Origin: Thalassotalea insulae
GTDB taxonomy: Bacteria; Pseudomonadota; Gammaproteobacteria; Enterobacterales; Alteromonadaceae
Length of the DNA: 64,000 nucleotides
Assembly: GCF_030161395.1 (NCBI RefSeq)
Contig: NZ_BSST01000001.1
Span: 2,294,001 to 2,358,000 of the forward strand
Direction of reading: 5' to 3'
Positions 17,891 through 27,019 of the stretch are shown here, piece after piece. The notes below the pieces were generated by a model. It searched no databases and had not been told where the DNA came from. It was given only the letters and a program-made list of their open reading frames with translations. The first letter of the stretch is position 1. Each line of letters opens with the position of its first letter. Made by a program: the position numbers and the translations under genes.

Positions 17891-17986
17891 GTACTTAGGC
17901 CCTTATTAGCTACTTCACCACTTTTTACAAAATAAAAAGGTAATCCGCCAAGCATTTTGTCTGGCTTTAAATTTCAGGGAATAAAA

Positions 17987-19378
17987 ATGAGTAAACCATC
18001 ATTGCTATCTTGTGTTAAATCATTGTTAGGGGGGGGGTTAACGCTCACAATGTTAACAGCTAATGCCAGTCAATGGATTCCTATATCAGTTAATGGTATT
18101 ACTATTTTTATTCCCGGGCAGGTAGAAGCTGTTGCCGACAGTATTACTATTAATGAAGATGTGACAACAGAAATAGATGTTTTATCAAATGATGTTAATT
18201 TGAGTGGTACCGATAATACACTATATGTCAGCAAAATATTTTCAGGTACTAAGGCGACCAAGGGCACGGTGACTAAAATAACTAATGCCCAAGGGGTTGA
18301 AGTGGCCTCTTACCAACCTCCGTTAAATTATTTTGGTAAAGATTATTTTACCTATTCGGTAACTAACAGCTATGGCTCCAGTTCAACAACCGAAGTTGAG
18401 ATAACAATAAACTCTGTGAATGACGCGCCAGCATTTCCAAGCAATATTTCTCTCTATTACCGCACTTTCAAGCCTGAGGATATCAATAATTTGGTCATCG
18501 AACTGCCAACCATGGATGAAAGTACCGATGTTGATAATAATATGTCAGAACTGACAGTCAAAATTAGGATTGACTACGCTGAAAACTGGGACTACGTGGG
18601 AAATTACAGTCTGAAAGATGGTAATGGCAATACAAAACCGGGAGTTGTCTTTTTTATGCCGACTAGTGAGAAAATATTCAACACTAATGCACATCTATCT
18701 TATAGCGTGACAGATCCTAGTGGCGCTACTGTTAACCATTTTATTAATTTGATGGAAGATAGCTCGGTAAGCTACGTCCCAACCTCTCCTGATGTGGCTG
18801 ATACCTATGAAAATCAGTCCGTTACTATTGATGTGACCAGTAACGATTCAAAGCAATCAGTGCCTGTCGAAATACACTCCTCACCGGCAAATGGCACTGT
18901 TTCTGTAAATAGTGCGAATAACTCAATTGTTTATACCCCAAATAATGGATTTATCGGAATAGAAAGCTTTGCTTATAAGCTTAACAATAGCACTTATGTT
19001 TCTAGCGAAACGGTTGTTACGGTTAATGTATTACCGGTTACCAATACTCCTATAGTTAACCGATTTGAATGGGTGCCTGCTGTTGTTCAAACGGGCGAAA
19101 ACACTACTTTTTACTGGGATATCAGTAATGTCGAACATTGCCGTTCGGTATCCATTGGCTCTAATACTGAGGCTGTTAGGGCTCCTGCAGGTCATGTAGG
19201 ACCTTATGTCTATAACACTGAAGAAGTGCATGAAACTAAATGGTATTGCGTTGACTTAAATGGCAATCGTTTTCCAGCTGATGAGAATGAGTTTATTACT
19301 GCAACACGTACTGTGGTAAAAACTATGCCCGACAAAAAAATATTAGATATCCATACAGACTTGCTAGGTACCCCTTGA
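17987..19378 (+). CDS. Secreted cadherin/Ig-like protein with truncated Rhs-like tail, possibly phase variable
   Basis: 463 residues from the ATG at 17987, chosen for CAGGGA upstream and the signal peptide that follows (SLLGGGLTLTMLTANA). It has two Big_9/cadherin-like domains (ITINEDVTTEIDVLSNDVN; DTYENQSVTIDVTSND), then an Ig-like domain with VHETKWYCVDLNGNRFP shared with the lobe A gene at 5733. It ends IHTDLLGTP followed by TGA. Adding back one base of frame shows the usual tail continuing to AIN and a TAA at 19410-19412, so the last 11 or so codons were lost by a one-base insertion. A nine-G run lies in the signal-peptide codons. Likely exported; ligand unknown. Confidence 0.75.
   Translation: MSKPSLLSCVKSLLGGGLTLTMLTANASQWIPISVNGITIFIPGQVEAVADSITINEDVTTEIDVLSNDVNLSGTDNTLYVSKIFSGTKATKGTVTKITNAQGVEVASYQPPLNYFGKDYFTYSVTNSYGSSSTTEVEITINSVNDAPAFPSNISLYYRTFKPEDINNLVIELPTMDESTDVDNNMSELTVKIRIDYAENWDYVGNYSLKDGNGNTKPGVVFFMPTSEKIFNTNAHLSYSVTDPSGATVNHFINLMEDSSVSYVPTSPDVADTYENQSVTIDVTSNDSKQSVPVEIHSSPANGTVSVNSANNSIVYTPNNGFIGIESFAYKLNNSTYVSSETVVTVNVLPVTNTPIVNRFEWVPAVVQTGENTTFYWDISNVEHCRSVSIGSNTEAVRAPAGHVGPYVYNTEEVHETKWYCVDLNGNRFPADENEFITATRTVVKTMPDKKILDIHTDLLGTP
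18029..18037 (+). repeat. G9 homopolymer in signal-peptide codons
   Basis: Nine consecutive G encode Gly-Gly-Gly at codons 15-17 of the gene starting at 17987. The present length keeps the frame open. Loss or gain of one G would stop synthesis early, the typical design of a slipped-strand contingency tract. Confidence 0.85.
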
Positions 19379-19521
19379 GGCAGAAATCGATGCTAATAGA
19401 GCAATTAACTAATGAAAAACATTCAATGCATTTAATAAACAATATGTTAACATCAGCAATACATAGATTTAATTCAACATTGCCTTTGGCATTAGAAAAT
19501 AAAAACAACAAGGACTCAGGG

Positions 19522-22500
19522 ATGAACAATAAGAAGACTCGATTCTTATCCTATCTGACTCATGGCTTTTTCGGCACTTTATTAACAACGGGTATTTTCC
19601 CCGCTTATGCTAATAATACGGTAACCACATTAGATGTTGAAAATGCCATGACGGTGTTTTCGACCTCTGAAGCTAAAACCCATAGCCTGCCAAGCTGTAT
19701 TTCATCAGGTAATGAGCAGAAGTGGGCATCGTTACTCAGTGCAGACTTTAGCACGTTTGATTTCTTGTCTATTGCCAAACGCAGTCAGCAACCGGTTGAA
19801 GTGATTAGTAGCAATTCCTGTGAGAGCGGCGTAGAAGCGATAGATAAGGTTTATATTAATTATCCCTATACAGAATCTGTTGTGCCCAAGGTGGCATCTA
19901 ACGTCAACTTTATTGCTCGTACACAAGTAACAATGGCTGAGGGAGAGGCGGCTCCAACGGTAGCGTTTGAATTAACTGGTAGAGGGATTAAAACAGTTAC
20001 CGAGCCAGATAGCGCAGGTTTATATTTTGCTGATTTTGGTGAATTGACAGAAGGTCGTTATACCTTAATTACCCGAGTAACCTCGAGTGATGCTAGTGAA
20101 ACGGTCGAACAGCATGCGGTTTTTGACGTTGAGCACGTTAATATCACCGATGTTTATCAACAGGGCGATACTTTATATCTTCAGCTTCCGGCGACCCATG
20201 GTAGTCAGTATATCTCATTAGTACCTAACTCTGATGGCAGTTATACGGTTACTACCTTAGATGAGGCGCAATGGAATAGTTTATTTGCTCAATTGACGTT
20301 AACCGATTATCAAATCGATTTTGGTGATTTCTCTGGTGATAGCAGTCAGGATTTCTTATTAACCAGTACTAGTGGTCAAACCATTACTATCGCCCAGTCC
20401 ACAGACGGTTATGTTGATGCAACAATCATTGAAGAACCGGCAAACCCAGAATCGCCGACTGCGCCAGCATTGGCAAGTGCGCCAACTTCGGGAGCAGTGG
20501 GTGAAACGATTGGTGTGCTTACTCCGGGTGAATTCAGAGTTGATGAATCAGGTGCTGCAACCTATTCAATACCACTAAGTTTACCTCAGGGTATTGCCGG
20601 AGTAACGCCTTCGGTTTCGTTAAATTACAGCTCAGCTGGTGGTAATGGCCCATTAGGAAAAGGCTGGAATATCGGTGGACAGTCTGCGATAACCCGTTGT
20701 CGTCAAGTATTTGAACAAGACGGTGTAAATCATTCACTGACATTAACAAACGATGATCGTTTCTGTTTAAATGGCCAAAAGCTATTGAAAGTAAGTACCG
20801 GGGATTATGGGGAAAACACTACAGAATATAGAACAGAAATTGATAGTCAAACTCGGGTAATATCGTATGGCTCAGCTGGCAATGGGCCAGCATATTTTAC
20901 TGTCGAAAGAGCAGATGGTTCAATTAGTTATTATGGTAACAGTGATATCAAAGAAAGCCGTAGCGACAGTTATCAATCAACAGGTGATGGCACTATCATT
21001 GTTTGGAACTTATCCAGCGTCAGTGATAATTTAGAGAAATCAGGTAATTCTATTTATTACTATTATCAGACGGGTACAGCAAGCAGCAGTGATATTGGTG
21101 AAAATGAGCAAGTCTTAACCTCAATAGTATATAGTGGTAATGAAATTGAATTTGATTATAAAGATAATTCGTCACGCCAAGATATACCATTTGGCTTTGT
21201 TTCCGGTAAGGAAGTAACGCGTAAAGCGCAGCTAGATAAAATCATTATCAGAAATCATAGCAGTGAAGAAATCAGGCGCTATGTTTTAGGCTATGAAACA
21301 GATCCTTATACTGCTATCGAACGTATCAATAAAATACAGGAATGTGTCGATTCATCTTGTATACCTGCTGCGACGGAATTTACATGGTATGACGAAAATG
21401 CCAAGGATGTCACGAATCGCTATGGCATTAATAATTCGCGCCAACTACAAGATAATACGATTGTAGCTTCTCAGCCGTTTGACTTAAATGGTGATGGTTT
21501 TAACGATTTAGTTTATGTTGTAAAAGTCTCTGGCCACTATGAAATGAATGTCAGTTACAATAATCGGGGGACATTTCAAGAATCGATCCAGTTAGATTCA
21601 TTTAGTATTGAAGACAATCAGGATATTAAAATTTACCCGGTTGATTTTGATGGTGACAGCCATGTAGAAATTGTTTACTACAAGGCATATGCGGGAAAAA
21701 ATTATTGGTACGTTTATGATCTTGACGATCCTACTATTTCTGTTATTGAAAATGAGCGAACCGGGAGAAGTTACACATCATCTAGTTTTGACAAAAACCT
21801 GAATATCAATACGTCAGATACCGGCACCGATGTACTGTTCCATGATATTAATGCTGATGCACTACCTGATATGCTCTTTCATTACAATAACAGTACTAAG
21901 ATAGCACAGAATGTAGGTGGCTTATTAGCAAGTGCTAAGTCAGTATCACTTCCTGTTAGCCAACCAGTATCAACTAAAACTTGTAGTGATTCGAATTATA
22001 GTGGTTTTTGTTTTCATAATAGTTCACGCGTCAATCTTTTTCCTACAAATATAGCTCCTGGCGATTTTAATGGTGATGGTGTTGCCGATATCGCTGTTCG
22101 TATTGCCGATGTTTACAGTGATTTAAATCAAAAATGGACATTTACGTATTTGTATTGGCAAGCTTATACCTTGCAAGAACAAGATGGCGAATTTAGCTAT
22201 GTTGCTTTAGATAAGGTTTCTGATAGTTATCAAAAGCTGAACAGTGATGATGATGAATTTGTTCATGTTGGAGATTTAAACGGTGATGGTTTAGGAGATT
22301 TGATCTATCAACGAAATACCAGTATTTACCATTTGTATTTTGGAACAGGTATTGGTTTTCATCGAGCAACATTAGTGATGAGGGACTCTAATGGTAACCT
22401 TCTTTCACCAGATGATGTTACCAGTACACAAATTATTGATGTGAATAAAGATGGACAGAGTGATTTTATTTATTTCAGTAAAACAGATAAAAAGTGGTTA

Positions 22501-25500
22501 GTTAAATATCAAGATAATGGGTCTTTTGAAGACGCTGAAACTATTGCAAATGAATCTGACTATAAAGAAAGTGAAGATTCTGTGATGTTGGGTGACTGGG
22601 ATGCTGATGGATATATTGATATTGGCCATATAGATTTCGATGATAGAGTTTTTTATTATCGAAAAACCAGAGTCGCAGACATAACGCCAGGCAATACCAT
22701 TTATAAAATTACCAATGGTTTTGGCCTAGAAACAACAATTGACTACGAACAATTAACAGACACAAGTGTCTATACCAAAGGTCAAGGTGCAGAAGATCTG
22801 GATTATGGTAGAGGCTCACCTGTTTTTGATATCATATCTCCGCAGTTTGTTGTCAGTCAGGTGACATCAGATGCGCCAAGTTATGTCAATGATACCTTTG
22901 ATAGTAGCAATACGGTTAGCGTCAGTTATCGGTATGAAGCATTAAGAGCTCAGGCTGGCGGTCGTGGTATGTTGGGCTTTGAAAAGCTTATGACTACTGA
23001 CAACCAAACAAGAGTGACAACAACTACCAGTTACCATCAGGATTTCCCCTATATTGGTATGCCAAAAGATACCTTGGTACAAAACGACGCAGGTGATACC
23101 TTATCTTATGCTGTTAATAGCTGGCAGCAGAAATCACTGCATGGTGGTGTTGTAGTTTATCCTTACTTACGAACATCTACTGAAAATAACTATAGTGTTA
23201 ATTCAGGTAATAGCGTAACACAAGTGAGTAAAGTGGTTACTACCAACTCTTATGGTTTGTATGGTGATTCCAATGATAACCATGCCAATTTAACTAAAGT
23301 AGTGGTTGATACCTATGAAGGAACTAGCACTACTGCATTGAGTACAGTGACAACGGATAATGTCTATGATGTTGATGATGAGCCAAAATGGTGGTTAGGG
23401 CGTATCACTAATGCGACAGTTACTCATGAACGTATTGATGATCGCACCGATGCTCCTGTAATACCGGATATTGTACGCAGTTCCAGCTTTGGTTATTACG
23501 CAGCAAACCATGCTAATGAAGGGATGCTGAAAACCGAAAGTGTGAACGGCCTAACGACATTGCATTGTTATGATGACTGGGGCAATGAAACTACTACCAT
23601 TAGTCATGCCAATGTAGGGGCTATTGATTGTAGTAGTGTTAATGTAACGACTGAGGATGACATTACCAAAGTATTCCGTCGTAAGGTTACTGAATATGAT
23701 AGCAATGGTCGTTTTGTTGTCTCTCAAGGCAATGATAAATTTGCCAGTTTAACAACGATTAATGCTCGCAACGGTTATGGGCAACCGACACAAACCACAG
23801 ACATTAATGGCGTAAAAACCAATATCGATTATGATACTTTCGGTCGACAATATTTCACCAGCAACAGCTTAGGACAAAAATCTGTTGTCTCCAGGTCGTC
23901 AGATACTACCTCTTTCAGTGGCTCTTATTATGTTGAAACCGTAACCAGTAACGGCAAACCGACGGTTAAAACTTACTTTAATAAGTTAGGGCAAAAAATT
24001 GCGGTGAAAAAGCAGGCGTTTGATGGTCAGTGGATTGTCAGCGAGTCGCATTATGACCAGCATGGCAGAGTCATTAGTCAGTCAACCCCTGCATTCGCTA
24101 ATGCACAAACTTGGGATAGTTTTACTTATGATATTTATGGTCGTATAACTGACTCAAGTCTAGCCAGTGGTGTGACAACAGAAGTTGATTACAGCGGTTT
24201 ATCGGTTACTACCACGGTTAACCCAAATGATAATGAAGCACAAACACAGGTTAAAACCGAAACCAAGAATGCCTTGGGTGAACTGACGTCAGTTGAAGAC
24301 AATGCAGCTACTAATGCTGGCAGCACCATTCGTTATTATTACAATGCTACCGGTAATTTGACCAAAGTCATTGGCATCGATAACGTAGAGATTGTCACTG
24401 GTTACGACAATTATGGTCGTAAAACCAGCATGAATGACCCAGATAAAGGCGTATGGAGTTATCAGCATAACGCGTTGGGTGAATTGGTATTACAGTCTTC
24501 AGCACGCGGTTATACCACGCGAAATTATCGTGATAGTGTTGGCCGTATGAAGACCAAGCAAACGCGTGATGGTACAGACGACAACAGCCCGATAGTTGAT
24601 ACCATTGACTATGTTTATGATGAGCACAGGCTAAGCACTGAAAGCCATAATTCTCAGGTTAAGTCGTATTTCTATGACAGTTTTGGCCGAGCCAATAAGG
24701 TACAAACCTTAATTGATAACACCACTACTTATACCCAGCAAACCACTTTTGACCAATATGGCAGGGTGTTCCAGCAATTTGACCCTGCGCAAGGGTTTAA
24801 TGGTTGCTTTAATAGCAGTGGTTCAGTGGTTGGCAGTTGCCGTGGTATTCAAAACCACTACAACACTAGAGGTTATCTGTATAAACAAACGGAAGCACGC
24901 GATAGTGCTAATGGACTTGTTTATCAGCAAATCACTGAAATGGATGCCTTAGGCAATGTGAAACGTTTTAGTCAAAATAATGGTGCCATTGCATCGATTA
25001 AAGATTACGACACAGTAACTGGCTTTTTAAAAACGATTACCGCCGAAAGTAATGGTGTTAGCATTCAGGATAATGTCTATACCTTTGACGCCTTAGGTAA
25101 TTTACGTAGCCGTACCAATAATACCTTAAAAGCAGGCACCTTAGGCCAGTCAGAAAGCTTTGGTTATGACGACGTTAACCGTTTAACCACAGTTAATGGT
25201 ACTGAAGTAGTCAGCTACTATGAAAACGGTAATATTAAATGGAAACAAGGGTTAGGGCATTATTGTTATGCGGGCACTGGTCCTCATGCTGTAACCGGTA
25301 TTGGCAGCGGTGAAAATTGCTCCGTTAATGAATACCAGTATGACGATAACGGTAATATGACCTCAGGCCGCGGCCGTAGCATTCAATACAGCTATTTTGA
25401 CAAGGCAAGCCGTATTGAAAACACGCAGGATAACAGTGTTACCTTCTTTAGTTACGGCACCAATAACAGTCGTTATAAGCGGGTGACAACGGAAATGGTA

Positions 25501-27015
25501 GACGGCCAGCAGGTGACTACCACCACTTACTATGTGGGTAATGTCGAAGTGATCAGCAAGTCTAACACTAATGTAGTGACGACCCGCCGTAGCCTGCCGG
25601 GAGCAATTGAGCTTAGACGCAGTAATGGCACCCAGGAAATCAACTACCTGTTAACCGATCATTTGGGCAGTATTGATACCATTGCCGATGTCGACGGCAA
25701 TATCAAAGAGAAGCTTTATTTTGATGTCTGGGGTAAGAAAACGGTTGTTGATAGTGCCAATGTCATTGACACCCTAAACAGCTTTACTACGTTAACTCTG
25801 GCACAAGCACTGGATCTGACGACCCGGGGTTATACCGGTCATGAATCAGTAGATCATGCCGATATCATTCATATGAACGGTCGGATCTACGATCCAACGT
25901 TGGGTCGATTCCTTCAGGCTGATCCTATTATCCAAGCACCAAGCGATTCACAAAGCTATAACCGCTATGCTTATGTGAGAAACAACCCTCTGACATTAAC
26001 AGATCCAAGTGGTTACAGTTGGTGGAGTAAAACATGGAAAAAAATACGACCTTACGTGGGGCTAATAGTAGCAGCCATAGGCACTTATATCTGTGGTGGA
26101 AATGTACAATGTGGGCAAGCGGGGTACGCTCTTGTCGGTGCCGCATCTGGTGCAGCAGGAGCTGCTGCTAATGGTGGAAACGTATTTACTGGGGCGTTGA
26201 GGGGGGCCTTCACTGCGATGGCCTTCTATCAAGTTGGTGAAGCATTTTCACAGGCAAATTGTCAATCTTGCTTTAGTGGGGGTGAGTTAACTACCGCTGC
26301 AACAGTTGGAAAAATAGCTGCTCACGCTATGGTGGGAGGGATCACAAGCGTACTGCAAGGAGGTAAGTTTGGTCATGGCTTCTTAGCTGCTGGTGTTGCA
26401 CAAGGATTTGCGAAGAGTATCAATGGCATTAGCTCAGCTAGATTCAGTTTAGGTCGAATTATGGCTGCGGCAGTTGTTGGTGGTACAGTTTCTAAATTGA
26501 CAGGTGGAAAATTTGCCAATGGTGCAACGACGGGAGCTTTCTCTAGGATGTTTAACGATGAGGCTCATTACCTCTCGAATCGAAAAGCGGCTTTGCAACA
26601 TGCTTTAGCTCAAAGTAAGAAAGTAAGAGATTTTTACAATTCGGGTGAAATTGATAGTGAATTTGCTAATGAAGATGTTGGTGCTTATGTACAATATAGT
26701 AAAGATGGCTATGTGGTCTCGAAACCAAGCATCAATTACGCTAAAGGTCTTCAGCATAATGGAGGTTTATTTGCCAGTTGTATTGAATGTGCGCAAGGTT
26801 CTGAAAATATGGCAGCATTAGTTATAGCAAGCAAACCGGGTACGACACTTGAGGTTATAAACAGCAGATATCAATACTACGAAGCCCTAGCGGCAGATTT
26901 AGATGCAAGTGTTTTTGTACAAGCTTATAATTCAACTAATATCGTAGAATTTGTTAGGCCAAATAGCATTTCTGAAAATTGGAATTATTCTTCAGCAAAA
27001 GAACTTTTTGAGTAA
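19522..27015 (+). CDS. Giant secreted SpvB/FG-GAP/YD/Rhs toxin-like protein with tip B
   Basis: 2497 residues from the ATG at 19522 (AAGGA 7 bases upstream; signal peptide FFGTLLTTGIFPAYA follows). The frame is open back to a TTG at 19375, but that lies in the tail of the previous gene. Domains in order: Cys-pair domain, Ig-like link, and beta domain with FGDFSGDSSQDF; an SpvB-like domain from about 324 (ATYSIPLSLPQGIAGVTP, GPLGKGWNIGG); FG-GAP loops from about 655 to 1025 (DLNGDGFNDLVYV, DFNGDGVADIAVR); a TcB-like middle part near 1063; YD repeats from about 1350; and the Rhs core (YLLTDHLGSIDTI near 2043, GRIYDPTLGRFLQADP near 2120). The tip starts at about 2163: a Gly/Ala-rich linker with a GGKFANGATTGAFSRMFNDE pretoxin motif, then about 150 residues of unknown fold. 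Confidence 0.88.
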   Translation: MNNKKTRFLSYLTHGFFGTLLTTGIFPAYANNTVTTLDVENAMTVFSTSEAKTHSLPSCISSGNEQKWASLLSADFSTFDFLSIAKRSQQPVEVISSNSCESGVEAIDKVYINYPYTESVVPKVASNVNFIARTQVTMAEGEAAPTVAFELTGRGIKTVTEPDSAGLYFADFGELTEGRYTLITRVTSSDASETVEQHAVFDVEHVNITDVYQQGDTLYLQLPATHGSQYISLVPNSDGSYTVTTLDEAQWNSLFAQLTLTDYQIDFGDFSGDSSQDFLLTSTSGQTITIAQSTDGYVDATIIEEPANPESPTAPALASAPTSGAVGETIGVLTPGEFRVDESGAATYSIPLSLPQGIAGVTPSVSLNYSSAGGNGPLGKGWNIGGQSAITRCRQVFEQDGVNHSLTLTNDDRFCLNGQKLLKVSTGDYGENTTEYRTEIDSQTRVISYGSAGNGPAYFTVERADGSISYYGNSDIKESRSDSYQSTGDGTIIVWNLSSVSDNLEKSGNSIYYYYQTGTASSSDIGENEQVLTSIVYSGNEIEFDYKDNSSRQDIPFGFVSGKEVTRKAQLDKIIIRNHSSEEIRRYVLGYETDPYTAIERINKIQECVDSSCIPAATEFTWYDENAKDVTNRYGINNSRQLQDNTIVASQPFDLNGDGFNDLVYVVKVSGHYEMNVSYNNRGTFQESIQLDSFSIEDNQDIKIYPVDFDGDSHVEIVYYKAYAGKNYWYVYDLDDPTISVIENERTGRSYTSSSFDKNLNINTSDTGTDVLFHDINADALPDMLFHYNNSTKIAQNVGGLLASAKSVSLPVSQPVSTKTCSDSNYSGFCFHNSSRVNLFPTNIAPGDFNGDGVADIAVRIADVYSDLNQKWTFTYLYWQAYTLQEQDGEFSYVALDKVSDSYQKLNSDDDEFVHVGDLNGDGLGDLIYQRNTSIYHLYFGTGIGFHRATLVMRDSNGNLLSPDDVTSTQIIDVNKDGQSDFIYFSKTDKKWLVKYQDNGSFEDAETIANESDYKESEDSVMLGDWDADGYIDIGHIDFDDRVFYYRKTRVADITPGNTIYKITNGFGLETTIDYEQLTDTSVYTKGQGAEDLDYGRGSPVFDIISPQFVVSQVTSDAPSYVNDTFDSSNTVSVSYRYEALRAQAGGRGMLGFEKLMTTDNQTRVTTTTSYHQDFPYIGMPKDTLVQNDAGDTLSYAVNSWQQKSLHGGVVVYPYLRTSTENNYSVNSGNSVTQVSKVVTTNSYGLYGDSNDNHANLTKVVVDTYEGTSTTALSTVTTDNVYDVDDEPKWWLGRITNATVTHERIDDRTDAPVIPDIVRSSSFGYYAANHANEGMLKTESVNGLTTLHCYDDWGNETTTISHANVGAIDCSSVNVTTEDDITKVFRRKVTEYDSNGRFVVSQGNDKFASLTTINARNGYGQPTQTTDINGVKTNIDYDTFGRQYFTSNSLGQKSVVSRSSDTTSFSGSYYVETVTSNGKPTVKTYFNKLGQKIAVKKQAFDGQWIVSESHYDQHGRVISQSTPAFANAQTWDSFTYDIYGRITDSSLASGVTTEVDYSGLSVTTTVNPNDNEAQTQVKTETKNALGELTSVEDNAATNAGSTIRYYYNATGNLTKVIGIDNVEIVTGYDNYGRKTSMNDPDKGVWSYQHNALGELVLQSSARGYTTRNYRDSVGRMKTKQTRDGTDDNSPIVDTIDYVYDEHRLSTESHNSQVKSYFYDSFGRANKVQTLIDNTTTYTQQTTFDQYGRVFQQFDPAQGFNGCFNSSGSVVGSCRGIQNHYNTRGYLYKQTEARDSANGLVYQQITEMDALGNVKRFSQNNGAIASIKDYDTVTGFLKTITAESNGVSIQDNVYTFDALGNLRSRTNNTLKAGTLGQSESFGYDDVNRLTTVNGTEVVSYYENGNIKWKQGLGHYCYAGTGPHAVTGIGSGENCSVNEYQYDDNGNMTSGRGRSIQYSYFDKASRIENTQDNSVTFFSYGTNNSRYKRVTTEMVDGQQVTTTTYYVGNVEVISKSNTNVVTTRRSLPGAIELRRSNGTQEINYLLTDHLGSIDTIADVDGNIKEKLYFDVWGKKTVVDSANVIDTLNSFTTLTLAQALDLTTRGYTGHESVDHADIIHMNGRIYDPTLGRFLQADPIIQAPSDSQSYNRYAYVRNNPLTLTDPSGYSWWSKTWKKIRPYVGLIVAAIGTYICGGNVQCGQAGYALVGAASGAAGAAANGGNVFTGALRGAFTAMAFYQVGEAFSQANCQSCFSGGELTTAATVGKIAAHAMVGGITSVLQGGKFGHGFLAAGVAQGFAKSINGISSARFSLGRIMAAAVVGGTVSKLTGGKFANGATTGAFSRMFNDEAHYLSNRKAALQHALAQSKKVRDFYNSGEIDSEFANEDVGAYVQYSKDGYVVSKPSINYAKGLQHNGGLFASCIECAQGSENMAALVIASKPGTTLEVINSRYQYYEALAADLDASVFVQAYNSTNIVEFVRPNSISENWNYSSAKELFE

Positions 27016-27019
27016 ACAT

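Noticed and set aside
19375..19521. N-terminal extension of the giant Rhs protein from TTG at 19375
   Set aside because: It lies in the shifted tail of the previous gene, lacks a good ribosome site there, and would bury the signal peptide 49 residues in.
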